Shown here in pieces: positions 1 to 9,934 of a DNA stretch of 32,753 nt. Origin of the DNA: Desulfobacterales bacterium (GTDB taxonomy: Bacteria > Desulfobacterota > DSM-4660 > Desulfatiglandales > Desulfatiglandaceae). The DNA lies in the NCBI GenBank assembly GCA_027024445.1, contig JALVSJ010000359.1, positions 1 to 32,753 of the forward strand, read 5' to 3'. The translations under genes and the position numbers were made by a program. The notes beneath the pieces were generated by a model, which saw nothing but the letters and a program-made list of their open reading frames with translations, did not search any database and had not been told where the DNA came from. Numbering within the stretch: the stretch's first letter is position 1; the number at the start of each line of letters is the position of its first letter.

Positions 1-89
1 ATGATGTAGTGACCATGGAAATAGCTCCTAAAGTGAGAGTGAAAGTTTCACGGAGTTCCATAGCTGGCAGGATAGGAAGAGAAAGCTGA
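1..89 (+). CDS. yajC: YajC preprotein translocase subunit, C-terminal fragment (truncated by window start)
   Basis: Frame 3 reads DVVTMEIAPKVRVKVSRSSIAGRIGRES* ending at TGA 87-89. It resembles the YajC C-terminus and lies directly upstream of secD. Confidence 0.75.
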   Translation, partial: DVVTMEIAPKVRVKVSRSSIAGRIGRES

Positions 90-134
90 AAGCAGGTGCT
101 GATTAAATAACCTATGGTATAACTCGAGGAGTGA

Positions 135-1739
135 GTGGTGTCTAACAAGTTGACTTGGCGCGTTGTGGTTATTGCTCTGAGTATCCTGGGGGCCTTTATA
201 TACCTCGTTCCCTCCATCAGCCAGAGCCTTCCGCCATGGTGGGGTAAGATTTTGCCCACAGAGAAGATTCACTTGGGTCTGGATCTGCAAGGTGGAATGC
301 ATCTGGTCCTGGAAGTGGAAGCAGAAAAGGCGGTAGAGAGCAATATTGAGAGAGTAGTGGAAGAGTTGAAGCACGACCTAAGGAAAAACAGATTCAGGTA
401 TCAGGACCTCAAACGAGTGGGGACAGACGCAATCAGTCTTACGCTTCTAAGAGAGAAAGACCGTAAGCCTTTCGTGGAGATGTTTGAGGCCAACTATCCT
501 GATTTTGAAATCAAGGAGGTGTCCGGTGAACCGGGCAAGCCATCGTTTAGACTCGTGCTCAGGCCAAAGGCCAAAGAGCATATAATGAAAATGGCTGTAG
601 AGCAGGCCCTTGAGACCATACGAAACAGAGTGGATCAGTTTGGTGTGAGCGAACCGGATATTCGGCCTCAGGGCAAGAATCGAATACTCATCCAACTGCC
701 CGGAATCAAGGATCCAGAACGGGCCAAAAGACTAATAGGAAAGACGGCGCTGCTGGAATTCAAACTTGTAGACGAAGACCACAGCGTAGAAGAGGCCCTG
801 AAAGGTAATATCCCTCCAGGAGATGAGATCCTCTACAAGGTTGTTTACGATCCGAAGACAGGTAGAGTGCGCAAGATTCCCTACTTATTGAAGAAACGCG
901 CTTTGCTCACCGGCCAGTATATTACAGATGCGAGGGTTCAGATTGATAGACAATATAACGAACCTTACGTAACCCTTTCCTTTGATAGAAGAGGGGCTAA
1001 GCTTTTTGAGAAGATTACAGGTGAGAACATAAAAAAGCGCCTGGCCATTGTCCTGGACAATAAAGTCAATTCAGCCCCCGTGATCCAAGACAAGATATCA
1101 GGGGGCCGAGCCCAGATAACAGGGAATTTCACTATGGAAGAAGCTCGAGACCTTGCCATAGTTCTGAGGGCTGGTGCTCTTCCTGCCCCTGTTAAGATCT
1201 TAGAAGAGAGAACAGTCGGTCCTTCACTTGGAAAAGACTCAATTCATAAGGGATTGGTCTCAATGCTTGTGGGTGGCCTTGTGGTCATCGTATTTATGGC
1301 AATATACTATTCTCTGTCCGGTGTAATTGCAGACGTGGCCCTACTGTTGAACATTCTGTTTATTATGGCGGGGCTTGCCTTTTTCGGTGCGACTCTTACT
1401 TTGCCTGGTATCGCGGGGATCATTCTTACTATTGGTATGTCCGTTGACGCAAATGTGTTGATCTTTGAACGGATCAGGGAAGAGTCCCGGCTTGGCAAGA
1501 CACCTCGGGCTGCAATTGATGCAGGGTATTCTAAGGCCCTTGTAACCATTTTGGATGCGAACATAACCACTCTTATAGCAGCCCTGGTTCTGTTTCAGTT
1601 CGGCACAGGACCGGTAAGGGGTTTTGCCGTTACCCTGAGCATAGGAATCATTAGCAGCTTGTTTACAGCCATTTTTGTGACAAGGGTAATTTTTGACTAC
1701 CTTTACCTTCAAAGACGAATGAAGAAGCTCCGCATATGA
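135..1739 (+). CDS. secD: Protein translocase subunit SecD
   Basis: 534 aa; HLGLDLQGGMHLVLEV, FGVSEPDIRPQGKNRILIQLPGI, GIILTIGMSVDANVLIFERIREE motifs; GTG start. Confidence 0.97.
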   Translation: MVSNKLTWRVVVIALSILGAFIYLVPSISQSLPPWWGKILPTEKIHLGLDLQGGMHLVLEVEAEKAVESNIERVVEELKHDLRKNRFRYQDLKRVGTDAISLTLLREKDRKPFVEMFEANYPDFEIKEVSGEPGKPSFRLVLRPKAKEHIMKMAVEQALETIRNRVDQFGVSEPDIRPQGKNRILIQLPGIKDPERAKRLIGKTALLEFKLVDEDHSVEEALKGNIPPGDEILYKVVYDPKTGRVRKIPYLLKKRALLTGQYITDARVQIDRQYNEPYVTLSFDRRGAKLFEKITGENIKKRLAIVLDNKVNSAPVIQDKISGGRAQITGNFTMEEARDLAIVLRAGALPAPVKILEERTVGPSLGKDSIHKGLVSMLVGGLVVIVFMAIYYSLSGVIADVALLLNILFIMAGLAFFGATLTLPGIAGIILTIGMSVDANVLIFERIREESRLGKTPRAAIDAGYSKALVTILDANITTLIAALVLFQFGTGPVRGFAVTLSIGIISSLFTAIFVTRVIFDYLYLQRRMKKLRI

Positions 1740-1801
1740 GTTAAAGATTGCGAGGCGGCTGATAAGTACTTGTTAGGAAGATATCGCATGGGAGATTTTA
1801 T

Positions 1802-2854
1802 ATGGAGTTCATTAAGCCTGGTATCAATATTGATTTCATAGGAAAAAGAAACATTGCCTTTTTCATCTCGGGAGCACTTATTGTTGCAACCTTTTTCTTG
1901 CTCATATGGCGGGGAGGGCCAAACTACGGCGTAGATTTCACTGGTGGCGTTCTCATACAGGTCAAGTTCGACAAGAGGCATTCTTTAGATGAGATCAGGA
2001 AGGCACTTGTGCCTATAAATCTCGATGACAGTATAATTCAAGAATTTGGCGAAAAGGGACATGCTGAGTACTTGATCCGTGTGAGGAAGACCGATATCGA
2101 GCTTACAGGCCTTGGTCAAAAGGTAGAGGGGGCCATGAAAGCGGCCTTTGGCAAGGGAGTTGAGATCAGGCGGGTTGAGATGGTAGGGCCAAAGGTGGGA
2201 AAGGATTTGCGTCAAAAGGCGTTGTTTGCAATTTTTTATGCTATCTTATTCATTGCGATTTACATTTCCGGCCGGTTTGAACTGAAATGGCTTATGAGCA
2301 TAGTAATGGCAGTCTCTCTTTCCGTGGTGGTATATATTGCCTCTTCGTTCGGTGTTAAGGTGACCTGGCTGATAGTGATTGCATTGGCCGTTACACTGGG
2401 ATTGTGCTGGATGCTGAAGTTGCGTTATGCCCTGGGAGCCATATTTGCACTGGTCCACGATGTCACCATCACCGTGGGAGCCTTTGCGCTAACTAATAGG
2501 GAGGTCTCTCTTGCCATTATTGCCGCATTCCTCACGATTGTCGGTTACTCACTCAACGATACAATCATTGTGTTTGACCGCATCAGGGAGAACTTGAAGA
2601 GGTACCGAAGGCGCCCGTTTGTGGAGGTGATGAATCAGAGTATTAACGAGACCCTTAGTAGAACAGTTCTTACCTCTTCAACCACGTTGTTTGTTGTTCT
2701 GGCATTATTTGTACTGGGGGGGGGAGTGATCCATGACTTCGCCTTTGCCATGCTCGTCGGGATAATAGTAGGGACTTACTCATCAATTTACATCGCGAGC
2801 CCCATATTGCTGATCTGGGAGCGCAGTGGCAATCAGAAGGCATCGCGTAAGTAA
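1802..2854 (+). CDS. secF: Protein translocase subunit SecF
   Basis: 350 aa; NYGVDFTGGVLIQVKF, GYSLNDTIIVFDRIRENLKR, SINETLSRTVLTSSTTLFVVLALFVLGG; adjacent to secD. Confidence 0.96.
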   Translation: MEFIKPGINIDFIGKRNIAFFISGALIVATFFLLIWRGGPNYGVDFTGGVLIQVKFDKRHSLDEIRKALVPINLDDSIIQEFGEKGHAEYLIRVRKTDIELTGLGQKVEGAMKAAFGKGVEIRRVEMVGPKVGKDLRQKALFAIFYAILFIAIYISGRFELKWLMSIVMAVSLSVVVYIASSFGVKVTWLIVIALAVTLGLCWMLKLRYALGAIFALVHDVTITVGAFALTNREVSLAIIAAFLTIVGYSLNDTIIVFDRIRENLKRYRRRPFVEVMNQSINETLSRTVLTSSTTLFVVLALFVLGGGVIHDFAFAMLVGIIVGTYSSIYIASPILLIWERSGNQKASRK

Positions 2855-2865
2855 CACCGGTTGCA

Positions 2866-4692
2866 GTGGACACCCGAAGCTACCGAAAGAGAAGGAAACC
2901 CAGATCGCGAAGCAACAGGATTGCGCTATGGATTCTCTGCCTCTTAATTCTCGCACTGATCGCCCTGGGGTGGAGGGTATGGCAGGGGATGCACACCGTA
3001 AAGCCAACCCTTTACTCCCTCCTTATTCGCGTCAATGATCAGACCCAGAGCCTGCTATCGGGTGAAAAACTGACGATTCACCCCAAGGACAGGATAAAGA
3101 TCCTCAAGGTCTCCACCAATGTCCCTTTTAACATTGGTATCCGATTATACTGCAGGATGTTCGATGCCCAAAGCCTCATGTATGATGAAATGCGGGTTAT
3201 TGATCTCCTTCCTGAAGAGGCTGCGTTCACCAAGCCGACACTCAAAGTGCAGATAAAGTATTACAACCAGGAGGCTGGCCACATCACCTTTCTTGTGAGG
3301 CCGTTTGTGGGAGACTGGCTGGAGAAGGCTTCCAGAATCATTGACAGGAAAAAGCGTATAGCCTTACTCGAAGAGGCCGTGGTTAAGGTGCCTGGAAGTG
3401 AGGAAATTCGCCAGCGCCTATTGAAAGAATACCTTGCTGCCGGCCAGTATGAAAAAGCCACCAAACTCCTGGAAGAGGAAGTGCAAAAGACCCCTTCAGA
3501 AGGCGTGCTGAGAAAGCTCCTGGAAATATACAAGAAGGCAGGGAATACCAAAGGAGTTATATCTACCCTTGAAAGGCTTATAGACCTAAACCCATCTGAT
3601 AAGCAGACCAGGTATGAACTGGCAGAGATGCTCCAGAAAAGGGGCCGGCTGTCCAGAGCGATCTCTCAGTACAGGGCCATCCTCAAGCTGGCGACACCTG
3701 ATGAGAAATTTGATTTGTATGTGCAACTGGGCTACCTGAATGCCAAAGCAAAGAGGACGAGGGAGGCAATTAAATATTACAGGAAAGCCTCTGAACTGCA
3801 TGCTAATGATGAGAACCTTTACTACAACCTTTCATACTTGTATGACAGGCTGGGGAAGAAAGACAAAGCAGACTTTTATCTGGAAAAGGCAGTAAAGCTG
3901 AAGGGTTCAGACACAGAGGGCCGAATTAGGTTAGCCCAACACTATATTGAAAAGCGTAAATTCAAGAAGGCAAGATCACTTTTGAGCCAGGTTCTCAAGA
4001 AGAAGCCCAGATCACTTAAAGCGCTCATGCTGATGATGGAAGTTGCAGAGAAAAGCGGGAACAAAACCGAACTGAAAGATATTTACAAGAGAATCCTTAA
4101 GCTTCAACCCAAAAACGCTACAGTCCTTTACAACCTTGGTGCACTGGAATATGAAGCCGGCAGGCTCAAGTCTGCTTCATATTATCTGGAGAAGTATGTG
4201 GCCCTCAAACCTAGGGACAGTTCGGCCCATTCCCTCCTCTTTGATATTTATAAACAGACAAAGCAGACGGATAAAGCGGTAGAGAAGGCAAAGACCCTCC
4301 TGGCATTAGGGGCTGGGGAGCCCGAGGTGTATGCCTATCTCTTTGAGGCCTTTAAGGCGAAGAGAGCTTATGCAGACATTGAGTCTTTGATGAAAAGGGC
4401 CATCGGGAAGGACCCAAAGAACGCGCAACTGCATAAGTATTTGCTTTTTGCATATCTTCAGACTGGAAAAGAAAACAAGGCCATGGCCGAGATGGAAAGT
4501 ATCCTTAAACTGGAGCCAAGAAATGTGGAGCTATGGCTACATCTGGCAAAGCTGAGAGAAAAGAATGAGAAATATGGCGAGGCAATGGCTGCATATAAAA
4601 GGGTCATCGCACTTGATCCTAATAATGACGAAGCTGCAGACGCATATCTGAAATTGAGGTTACGGGGTTTTGAGGAAAAGGTCGGAGAATAA
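2866..4692 (+). CDS. Membrane-anchored TPR-repeat protein
   Basis: 608 aa; N-terminal TM (ALWILCLLILALIALGW) followed by many TPR motifs (e.g. AIKYYRKASELHANDENLYYNLSYLYDRLGKKDKADFYLEKAVKL). Confidence 0.85.
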   Translation: MDTRSYRKRRKPRSRSNRIALWILCLLILALIALGWRVWQGMHTVKPTLYSLLIRVNDQTQSLLSGEKLTIHPKDRIKILKVSTNVPFNIGIRLYCRMFDAQSLMYDEMRVIDLLPEEAAFTKPTLKVQIKYYNQEAGHITFLVRPFVGDWLEKASRIIDRKKRIALLEEAVVKVPGSEEIRQRLLKEYLAAGQYEKATKLLEEEVQKTPSEGVLRKLLEIYKKAGNTKGVISTLERLIDLNPSDKQTRYELAEMLQKRGRLSRAISQYRAILKLATPDEKFDLYVQLGYLNAKAKRTREAIKYYRKASELHANDENLYYNLSYLYDRLGKKDKADFYLEKAVKLKGSDTEGRIRLAQHYIEKRKFKKARSLLSQVLKKKPRSLKALMLMMEVAEKSGNKTELKDIYKRILKLQPKNATVLYNLGALEYEAGRLKSASYYLEKYVALKPRDSSAHSLLFDIYKQTKQTDKAVEKAKTLLALGAGEPEVYAYLFEAFKAKRAYADIESLMKRAIGKDPKNAQLHKYLLFAYLQTGKENKAMAEMESILKLEPRNVELWLHLAKLREKNEKYGEAMAAYKRVIALDPNNDEAADAYLKLRLRGFEEKVGE

Positions 4693-5092
4693 GCCTCACC
4701 TGCAAGTGACGGCAGGGCTCGTATGGGACGGCCCTAAGATTCTGATCACCCGACGCCCACCGGGGATCCATATGGAAGGATTCTGGGAGTTTCCCGGTGG
4801 CAAGAAGGAGCATGAGGAAAATTTGGAGCAGTGCCTCAGAAGGGAACTTATGGAAGAATTGGGGCTGGAAGTGAAAGTGAGGGAACAGTTTGCCCGGGCA
4901 ATCCATGAATATGAAGATCGTATCGTAGATCTTTACGTATTTAACTGTGACATTGTGAGCGGTCGGGCAACGGGTAAAGAGTCGCAGGAAATTCGCTGGG
5001 TTAGACCTGAAGAACTTAACAAGTATTGCTTTCCTCCTCCCGATGCGGCGATAATCAAGAAAATTCTTGGTCAAGGGCGAAGGAAGGATTGA
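4670..5092 (+). CDS. NUDIX hydrolase (MutT/8-oxo-dGTP diphosphatase-like)
   Basis: 140 aa; NUDIX box GGKKEHEENLEQCLRRELMEELGLEV; TTG start overlapping the upstream gene by 23 nt. Confidence 0.9.
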   Translation: MRKRSENKPHLQVTAGLVWDGPKILITRRPPGIHMEGFWEFPGGKKEHEENLEQCLRRELMEELGLEVKVREQFARAIHEYEDRIVDLYVFNCDIVSGRATGKESQEIRWVRPEELNKYCFPPPDAAIIKKILGQGRRKD

Positions 5093-5110
5093 TCTCAGTG
5101 GGAGGTTAGC

Positions 5111-5431
5111 ATGTTCTATAAAAGGACGGAAAGTGGATACAAGAATCTTGGGGAAGGTGTGGAGTTTAAAGCCCTGGTACATGGTGACAAGACAATGCTC
5201 TGCGAGTTCAGAATCAAGGCGGGAAAAGGCGTACCGGATCATGAACACCCACACGAGCAAACAGGATACTTGGTCAAAGGCAAGTTGAGGTTGTTTATTA
5301 GGGACGAGGCTATGGAATTGAAGCCTGGTGACAGTTGGTGTGTACCCGGGGGAGTGCCTCATCGTGCCGAAGTACTCGAGGACTCTGTAGTTATTGAAGT
5401 ATTTTGTCCTCCAAGGAAAGAATACCTTTAA
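5111..5431 (+). CDS. Cupin-domain protein
   Basis: 106 aa; GVPDHEHPHEQTGYLVKGKLRLFI...LKPGDSWCVPGGVPHRAEVLEDSVVIEVFCPPRKEYL, typical small cupin motifs. Confidence 0.9.
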   Translation: MFYKRTESGYKNLGEGVEFKALVHGDKTMLCEFRIKAGKGVPDHEHPHEQTGYLVKGKLRLFIRDEAMELKPGDSWCVPGGVPHRAEVLEDSVVIEVFCPPRKEYL

Positions 5432-5555
5432 TGAGATCCCCTCCACAAATCCCTAATGCCCTATTCATACCGGTCCGATACACTAATATATTGTAAGAGT
5501 TAGGACGCACAAGCCTGCTTGAACCACCTGTCTGAAATACCGCAGGAGGGGAGCA

Positions 5556-7430
5556 ATGGACAAAGGGAACTGCGAATTTACCGGAACCGGAGGGCAGTAT
5601 TTCCCCACCGTGTTTATTCATCTCCTGATCTTGGGCACACTTACTTTTGGTATTTATATGCCCTGGGCCTTGTGCAGGTTATGGGGGCTTAAGGCCTCAC
5701 ATACCAGAATCAGAGGCAAAGATGTATCCTTCACGGGGCGCGGCGGAGAGCTCTTAATACTGGCCCTGATCCAGGGGCTTCTTACCCTGGTCACCCTTGG
5801 AATATATGCGCCATGGGCAGCATCAAAGATCCTCAAGTGGAAGATGGAGAATACCCTGGTTTCAGGTAAGCCCAGTGCTTTCAATGGTACGGGGGGCTCC
5901 TTGTTTTTTCTCTATTTAATCCATCTGGTAATACTCCCCATGTTGACCCTGGGTATCTACTACCTCTGGGGGGTGTATCGCTTTTATGCATGGAAAGAGG
6001 AGAACTCCCTCTATGGAGGGGAAAGGACCAGTTTTGGGGCAGGTTTTGGCGGGTTTGTGAAGATATCGCTGTTGAGCTGGATTCTTAATGCCGTGACTTT
6101 ACAACTTTTTACCCCATGGTCAATATGCTGGCTGTATAAGTGGCAGATAGAGGGGCTCAGGGTAGGGCCTGAACCTGAGGTTGAGCACTACCCGCTGGTG
6201 AAGACAAATGTCGTGGCCGTGGCACTACTCGTTCTCCTTGGGTTGGGTGCAATGTACGGGGTGTTCAGCGTGGTGAAAAACCAGGCCATAATGGCAATTA
6301 TCATGATGAATCAGTTGGCGCAAATGAATAAAATGAAGACGCTGCAGCCAGGCAACGTAAGATTGACGCCCCTACCTAGCGCTAAACCAGCGTTTAGAAA
6401 ACAAAGGCGAAGCCTACTACAGCCGGTGAAAGAAAGAAAAGCACCTTGGAAAATGCCCAGGGCAGGAGAGATAAGTAGACAGAATTCAAAGAAAATTGCT
6501 GGCCTCATGGAATTTGGTTCCAAACATTATGGCAGCCCCGAGGCCTATTATAACAGGGGACTTGCGTTTTACATGATGGGGAAATTTGACCAGGCAATCA
6601 AAGAGTATACCCGTGCCATTAGAGGCAACAAGCTGGATGCAGACAGCTATTACAACAGGGCACTGGCATACCTGAAAAAGAGGCAATATAGCAAGGCCAT
6701 AAGGGACCTTGCCGTTGCCATAAAGTATGACCCAAAGGCTGCTGATGCCTATTGCAACAGGGCAGGTGCGAATTTTCGCCTGGGCAGACTTGACAGCGCC
6801 CTGGCTGACTACAACGCTGCAATAAAGCTCTCGCCAAATGATCCAGACTTATACAACAACAGGGCACTGGTGTACAAGGCCCTGGGGCAAATGGACAAGG
6901 CCACGGCAGATCTGAAAAAGGCAAAGACCCTGGCGGGGAAATATACCCAGAGACCTGAGGCTGCTCCGGTCAAAACCACGGCGGCCATGTGGAGGGCAGA
7001 CCTCGAGGGCGTCAACATCCCCGCGAGCCCTGCCGCTGGTATGATCCATGGTGAGCCATTCCGCGTCCAGGATGCCATGCTGGAAAATGGAATCCTGACA
7101 TTGAGACAGGGGCAGAATTTTTTCGCTGACAGAGAAATAAAAATTTTCACCTTCAAGAGCATGGAAGAAGAGCCCTATGGGACCGTTTTTCGTGCAACCA
7201 CAAAACATAAATATGGTGTGCCCCATGTGCACCTGAGCAGGATGGAGAAGGGGAAAAACCTGCCGAAAATCAAGATCTACTCTGGCGGCTACTCCATGGT
7301 GCTACGGATAGGGCAAAGGGAAGGTGATTTTGTCCCCGGTTCCATTTATGTGTGCCTGCCTGATGAACAGCACAGTTTTGTAGCCGGGAGTTTCAGGGCA
7401 AAGATAGGTCGCACGGCAAAAAAATACTAA
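5556..7430 (+). CDS. DUF898 (YjgN-like) membrane protein fused to TPR repeats and a C-terminal domain of unknown type
   Basis: 624 aa; repeated F-x-GTGG...LGIYxPWA...W modules at the N-terminus, then TPRs (EAYYNRGLAFYMMGKFDQAIKEYTRAI), then about 150 aa with no motif I recognise. Confidence 0.8.
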   Translation: MDKGNCEFTGTGGQYFPTVFIHLLILGTLTFGIYMPWALCRLWGLKASHTRIRGKDVSFTGRGGELLILALIQGLLTLVTLGIYAPWAASKILKWKMENTLVSGKPSAFNGTGGSLFFLYLIHLVILPMLTLGIYYLWGVYRFYAWKEENSLYGGERTSFGAGFGGFVKISLLSWILNAVTLQLFTPWSICWLYKWQIEGLRVGPEPEVEHYPLVKTNVVAVALLVLLGLGAMYGVFSVVKNQAIMAIIMMNQLAQMNKMKTLQPGNVRLTPLPSAKPAFRKQRRSLLQPVKERKAPWKMPRAGEISRQNSKKIAGLMEFGSKHYGSPEAYYNRGLAFYMMGKFDQAIKEYTRAIRGNKLDADSYYNRALAYLKKRQYSKAIRDLAVAIKYDPKAADAYCNRAGANFRLGRLDSALADYNAAIKLSPNDPDLYNNRALVYKALGQMDKATADLKKAKTLAGKYTQRPEAAPVKTTAAMWRADLEGVNIPASPAAGMIHGEPFRVQDAMLENGILTLRQGQNFFADREIKIFTFKSMEEEPYGTVFRATTKHKYGVPHVHLSRMEKGKNLPKIKIYSGGYSMVLRIGQREGDFVPGSIYVCLPDEQHSFVAGSFRAKIGRTAKKY

Positions 7431-8878
7431 AGAATTCCTTTGGAAGCGGTTTCTATCTTATGTTGGAGGGATACATCACCCTTGGCCAGGCGTTTAGCTT
7501 CCAGAAAATGAAATCTTGCCTTTTGTCGTCTCCCGATTTTTTTGAAATAGAGACCAAAGTAATAGTGGGCAAGGGCAAGACGGCTAAGCCGACCATAGGC
7601 CATGCCTAAGAGGTAGTACACTTTTGGCTCAACACTATCAGAAAAAGAGAGCGTTTTGAGTAAAGATATGGCTTTTTGGTACTCTCCCAAATTTTCATAG
7701 GACTCAGCCAATAATAATGTTGCTTTGCGGTTGTTCGGATTTTGGCGCAGGGCCTTTTCAAACAAGGAGATGGCCTCGCCATTTTGCCCTGTCAATTGGT
7801 AGGACTGCCCCAATTCCATCCAAATAGCTGCACAGGAGGGCATGGCGGCCAGAGCAACTTTCAAATGCCCCACAGACTTGGTGTATTCGGACTTTGTCTT
7901 GTAAACGATGCCCAGGCCCAGATGGGCAAGGGGTACATTCTTGCCTATCTGTAGATCTTTCTTGAAAACCTGTTCCATCTGATCAGGATTGCCGGCTTTT
8001 GCCTGAACAATTGTCTTAAAGATAGGGAACTGTTGCCTGAGTTGGTCTGCCTCGGGATTGGGATGAGGATGAAAACCTTGAGGCATGCTTTCAAGATTGG
8101 AAATACGTTCGGGCCCTGTTGGGTGGGTCAGCAGATAGGGAGGCATTCTATTGGAATCCAACCATGAATTTTTCTGAATTACTTCAAGTGCCTGTATCAG
8201 CCCTGAGGGACGGAAACCGGCCAGAGTAGAATACTTGAACCCTAGCTGATCTGCCTGACGCTCGTCTTCACGGCTATAATGGAGCTGGGTCTGGATCCCG
8301 GCCGCTACAGAGCCAGTACCAAGGGCTGCCCCCACCTTCCCCCCAATGAAAATCCCGGCCAGTACGGCTGCCATGGTTGCTAGACTGATTTTTTTTGCTT
8401 GTTCTATCCGCTCGGACAGGTGACGAGCGGTTATGTGTCCCATTTCGTGGGCCAGAACTCCGGCCAGTTCATCCACATTGTCCATTGAGGAAATCAGGCC
8501 GCTAAAAATAAAGATGTGCCCTCCTGGGCCGGCAAATGCATTGAGATCATTGTGCTTGATTATGTAATAGTGGAATGGAAAAGGTTTGACATCAATTCCT
8601 CGGGAAAGGGTTTGTCCCAATCGGTTGATATAATCTTGAACAAATTCATCATCCAGGAACTGAAAATGGCTCTTGATGCTAGCCAAAAATTTTTGGCCTA
8701 ACTCTGTTTCTCTTTCAATTGACAACGCTCTTGCAAGGGGGGGTGCTAGAGGCTGGGTTGTTAGGAAAAAGAGTGTGATTAGGACAATAATACAAAGGAG
8801 GTGCTTGCCACCAGATGAAATAGCCAATATTCTAATCTCCCGCATGGTCAGGTTCGACAAAAGTGATCTTGGGTGCAT
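7427..8878 (-). CDS. M48-family metalloprotease with C-terminal TPRs (BepA/YfgC-like)
   Basis: 483 aa; zinc motif AGVLAHEMGHITARH, EDERQADQLG, then TPR repeats; N-terminal hydrophobic segment. Confidence 0.9.
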   Translation of the reverse strand: MHPRSLLSNLTMREIRILAISSGGKHLLCIIVLITLFFLTTQPLAPPLARALSIERETELGQKFLASIKSHFQFLDDEFVQDYINRLGQTLSRGIDVKPFPFHYYIIKHNDLNAFAGPGGHIFIFSGLISSMDNVDELAGVLAHEMGHITARHLSERIEQAKKISLATMAAVLAGIFIGGKVGAALGTGSVAAGIQTQLHYSREDERQADQLGFKYSTLAGFRPSGLIQALEVIQKNSWLDSNRMPPYLLTHPTGPERISNLESMPQGFHPHPNPEADQLRQQFPIFKTIVQAKAGNPDQMEQVFKKDLQIGKNVPLAHLGLGIVYKTKSEYTKSVGHLKVALAAMPSCAAIWMELGQSYQLTGQNGEAISLFEKALRQNPNNRKATLLLAESYENLGEYQKAISLLKTLSFSDSVEPKVYYLLGMAYGRLSRLALAHYYFGLYFKKIGRRQKARFHFLEAKRLAKGDVSLQHKIETASKGIL

Positions 8879-9194
8879 CTATCCAAAGGCCCTCAAGATC
8901 GTAAAACTCCCTAAAAGGCTGATAGAATAGATGGATGACGATGTCGCCGTAGTCAAGGAGTATCCAGTGTCCCTCTTCCTGACCTTCTAGGCCGTAAGCC
9001 CTAAAACCTGCTGCCTTCATTTTGCGCACCAGATGGGAGGCCATGGCCTGGACCTGTCTACTGGAACTCCCGCTGGCAATTAGAAAATAATCGGCTATGG
9101 AAGTGAGCTTGCCCACCTCGAAAAGGACCGGGTCAATGGCCTTTCTTTCGGAAATGATCTCCATACAAAGTTTTGCCTTATCAAGAGGTTTCAT
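8832..9194 (-). CDS. rsfS: Ribosome silencing factor RsfS
   Basis: 120 aa; LTSIADYFLIASGSSSRQVQAMASHLVRKMK...EGQEEGHWILLDYGDIVIHLF; adjacent to nadD. Confidence 0.95.
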   Translation of the reverse strand: MKPLDKAKLCMEIISERKAIDPVLFEVGKLTSIADYFLIASGSSSRQVQAMASHLVRKMKAAGFRAYGLEGQEEGHWILLDYGDIVIHLFYQPFREFYDLEGLWIDAPKITFVEPDHAGD

Positions 9195-9195
9195 G

Positions 9196-9837
9196 TCATC
9201 TATACAGTTTTTTTGCGAGCACGTAGTCCATTACCTGATCAGGAACAAGATATCTTATGGACAGCCCTCTTTTGACTAAATTTCTTATCTGTGTTGATGA
9301 TATGTCCATGCGCGTAGGGGACTTGTGAAGTAACCGTTTTCCAGGGCCTAAGATGACGGTGTCAGGGTCAGATGTCAACTCATATTGGACTTTCAGCCTT
9401 CGCAAATAAGCAAAAATCTCATCATATCTATGCCCCTTGCGGTCCACTACCACAACATGGGCCAAAGCAAAAATAGAACGGTACTCCTTCCACGTATGGA
9501 TTTCAAGGAACCCTTCAATACCCACTATAAAATATAAATCATTTTGTTGACCCAGGGAAGATCTCAATTCCCTGACCGTATCTACAGAGTAAGAGGGACC
9601 ATCTCTCTTTGCCTCAATGTCCAGCACTTCTAAAGAAGGAGAATGCTGAACAGCTATTCGCGCCATCTCATATCGATGAGAAAAATCTGAAACTGGGCTG
9701 CTGTGCTTGTGAGGCGGGGTAGAAGCTGGAATCAAAAAAAGTTTGGCTAGACGCAGTTCCTGAACCATTTCCTCGGCAGTTCGTAAATGGCCCATGTGAA
9801 TAGGATCAAAGGTTCCACCAAAAATGCCGTACTTCAA
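9196..9837 (-). CDS. nadD: Nicotinate-nucleotide adenylyltransferase NadD
   Basis: 213 aa; GIFGGTFDPIHMGHLRTAEE, STPPHK, PTRMDISSTQIRNLVKRG. Confidence 0.96.
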   Translation of the reverse strand: MKYGIFGGTFDPIHMGHLRTAEEMVQELRLAKLFLIPASTPPHKHSSPVSDFSHRYEMARIAVQHSPSLEVLDIEAKRDGPSYSVDTVRELRSSLGQQNDLYFIVGIEGFLEIHTWKEYRSIFALAHVVVVDRKGHRYDEIFAYLRRLKVQYELTSDPDTVILGPGKRLLHKSPTRMDISSTQIRNLVKRGLSIRYLVPDQVMDYVLAKKLYR

Positions 9838-9934
9838 GATTACCTCTCGCTCATAGTGGCAGTGCCCATAATCCGTTAGACAGCAACACTTGGATATCTA
9901 AACGGTAGGTTTATCCAAGTTTCAGTATTACACA

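Noticed and set aside
4619-5446. 275-aa minus-strand ORF
   Set aside because: Antisense to the NUDIX and cupin genes, both with clear family motifs.
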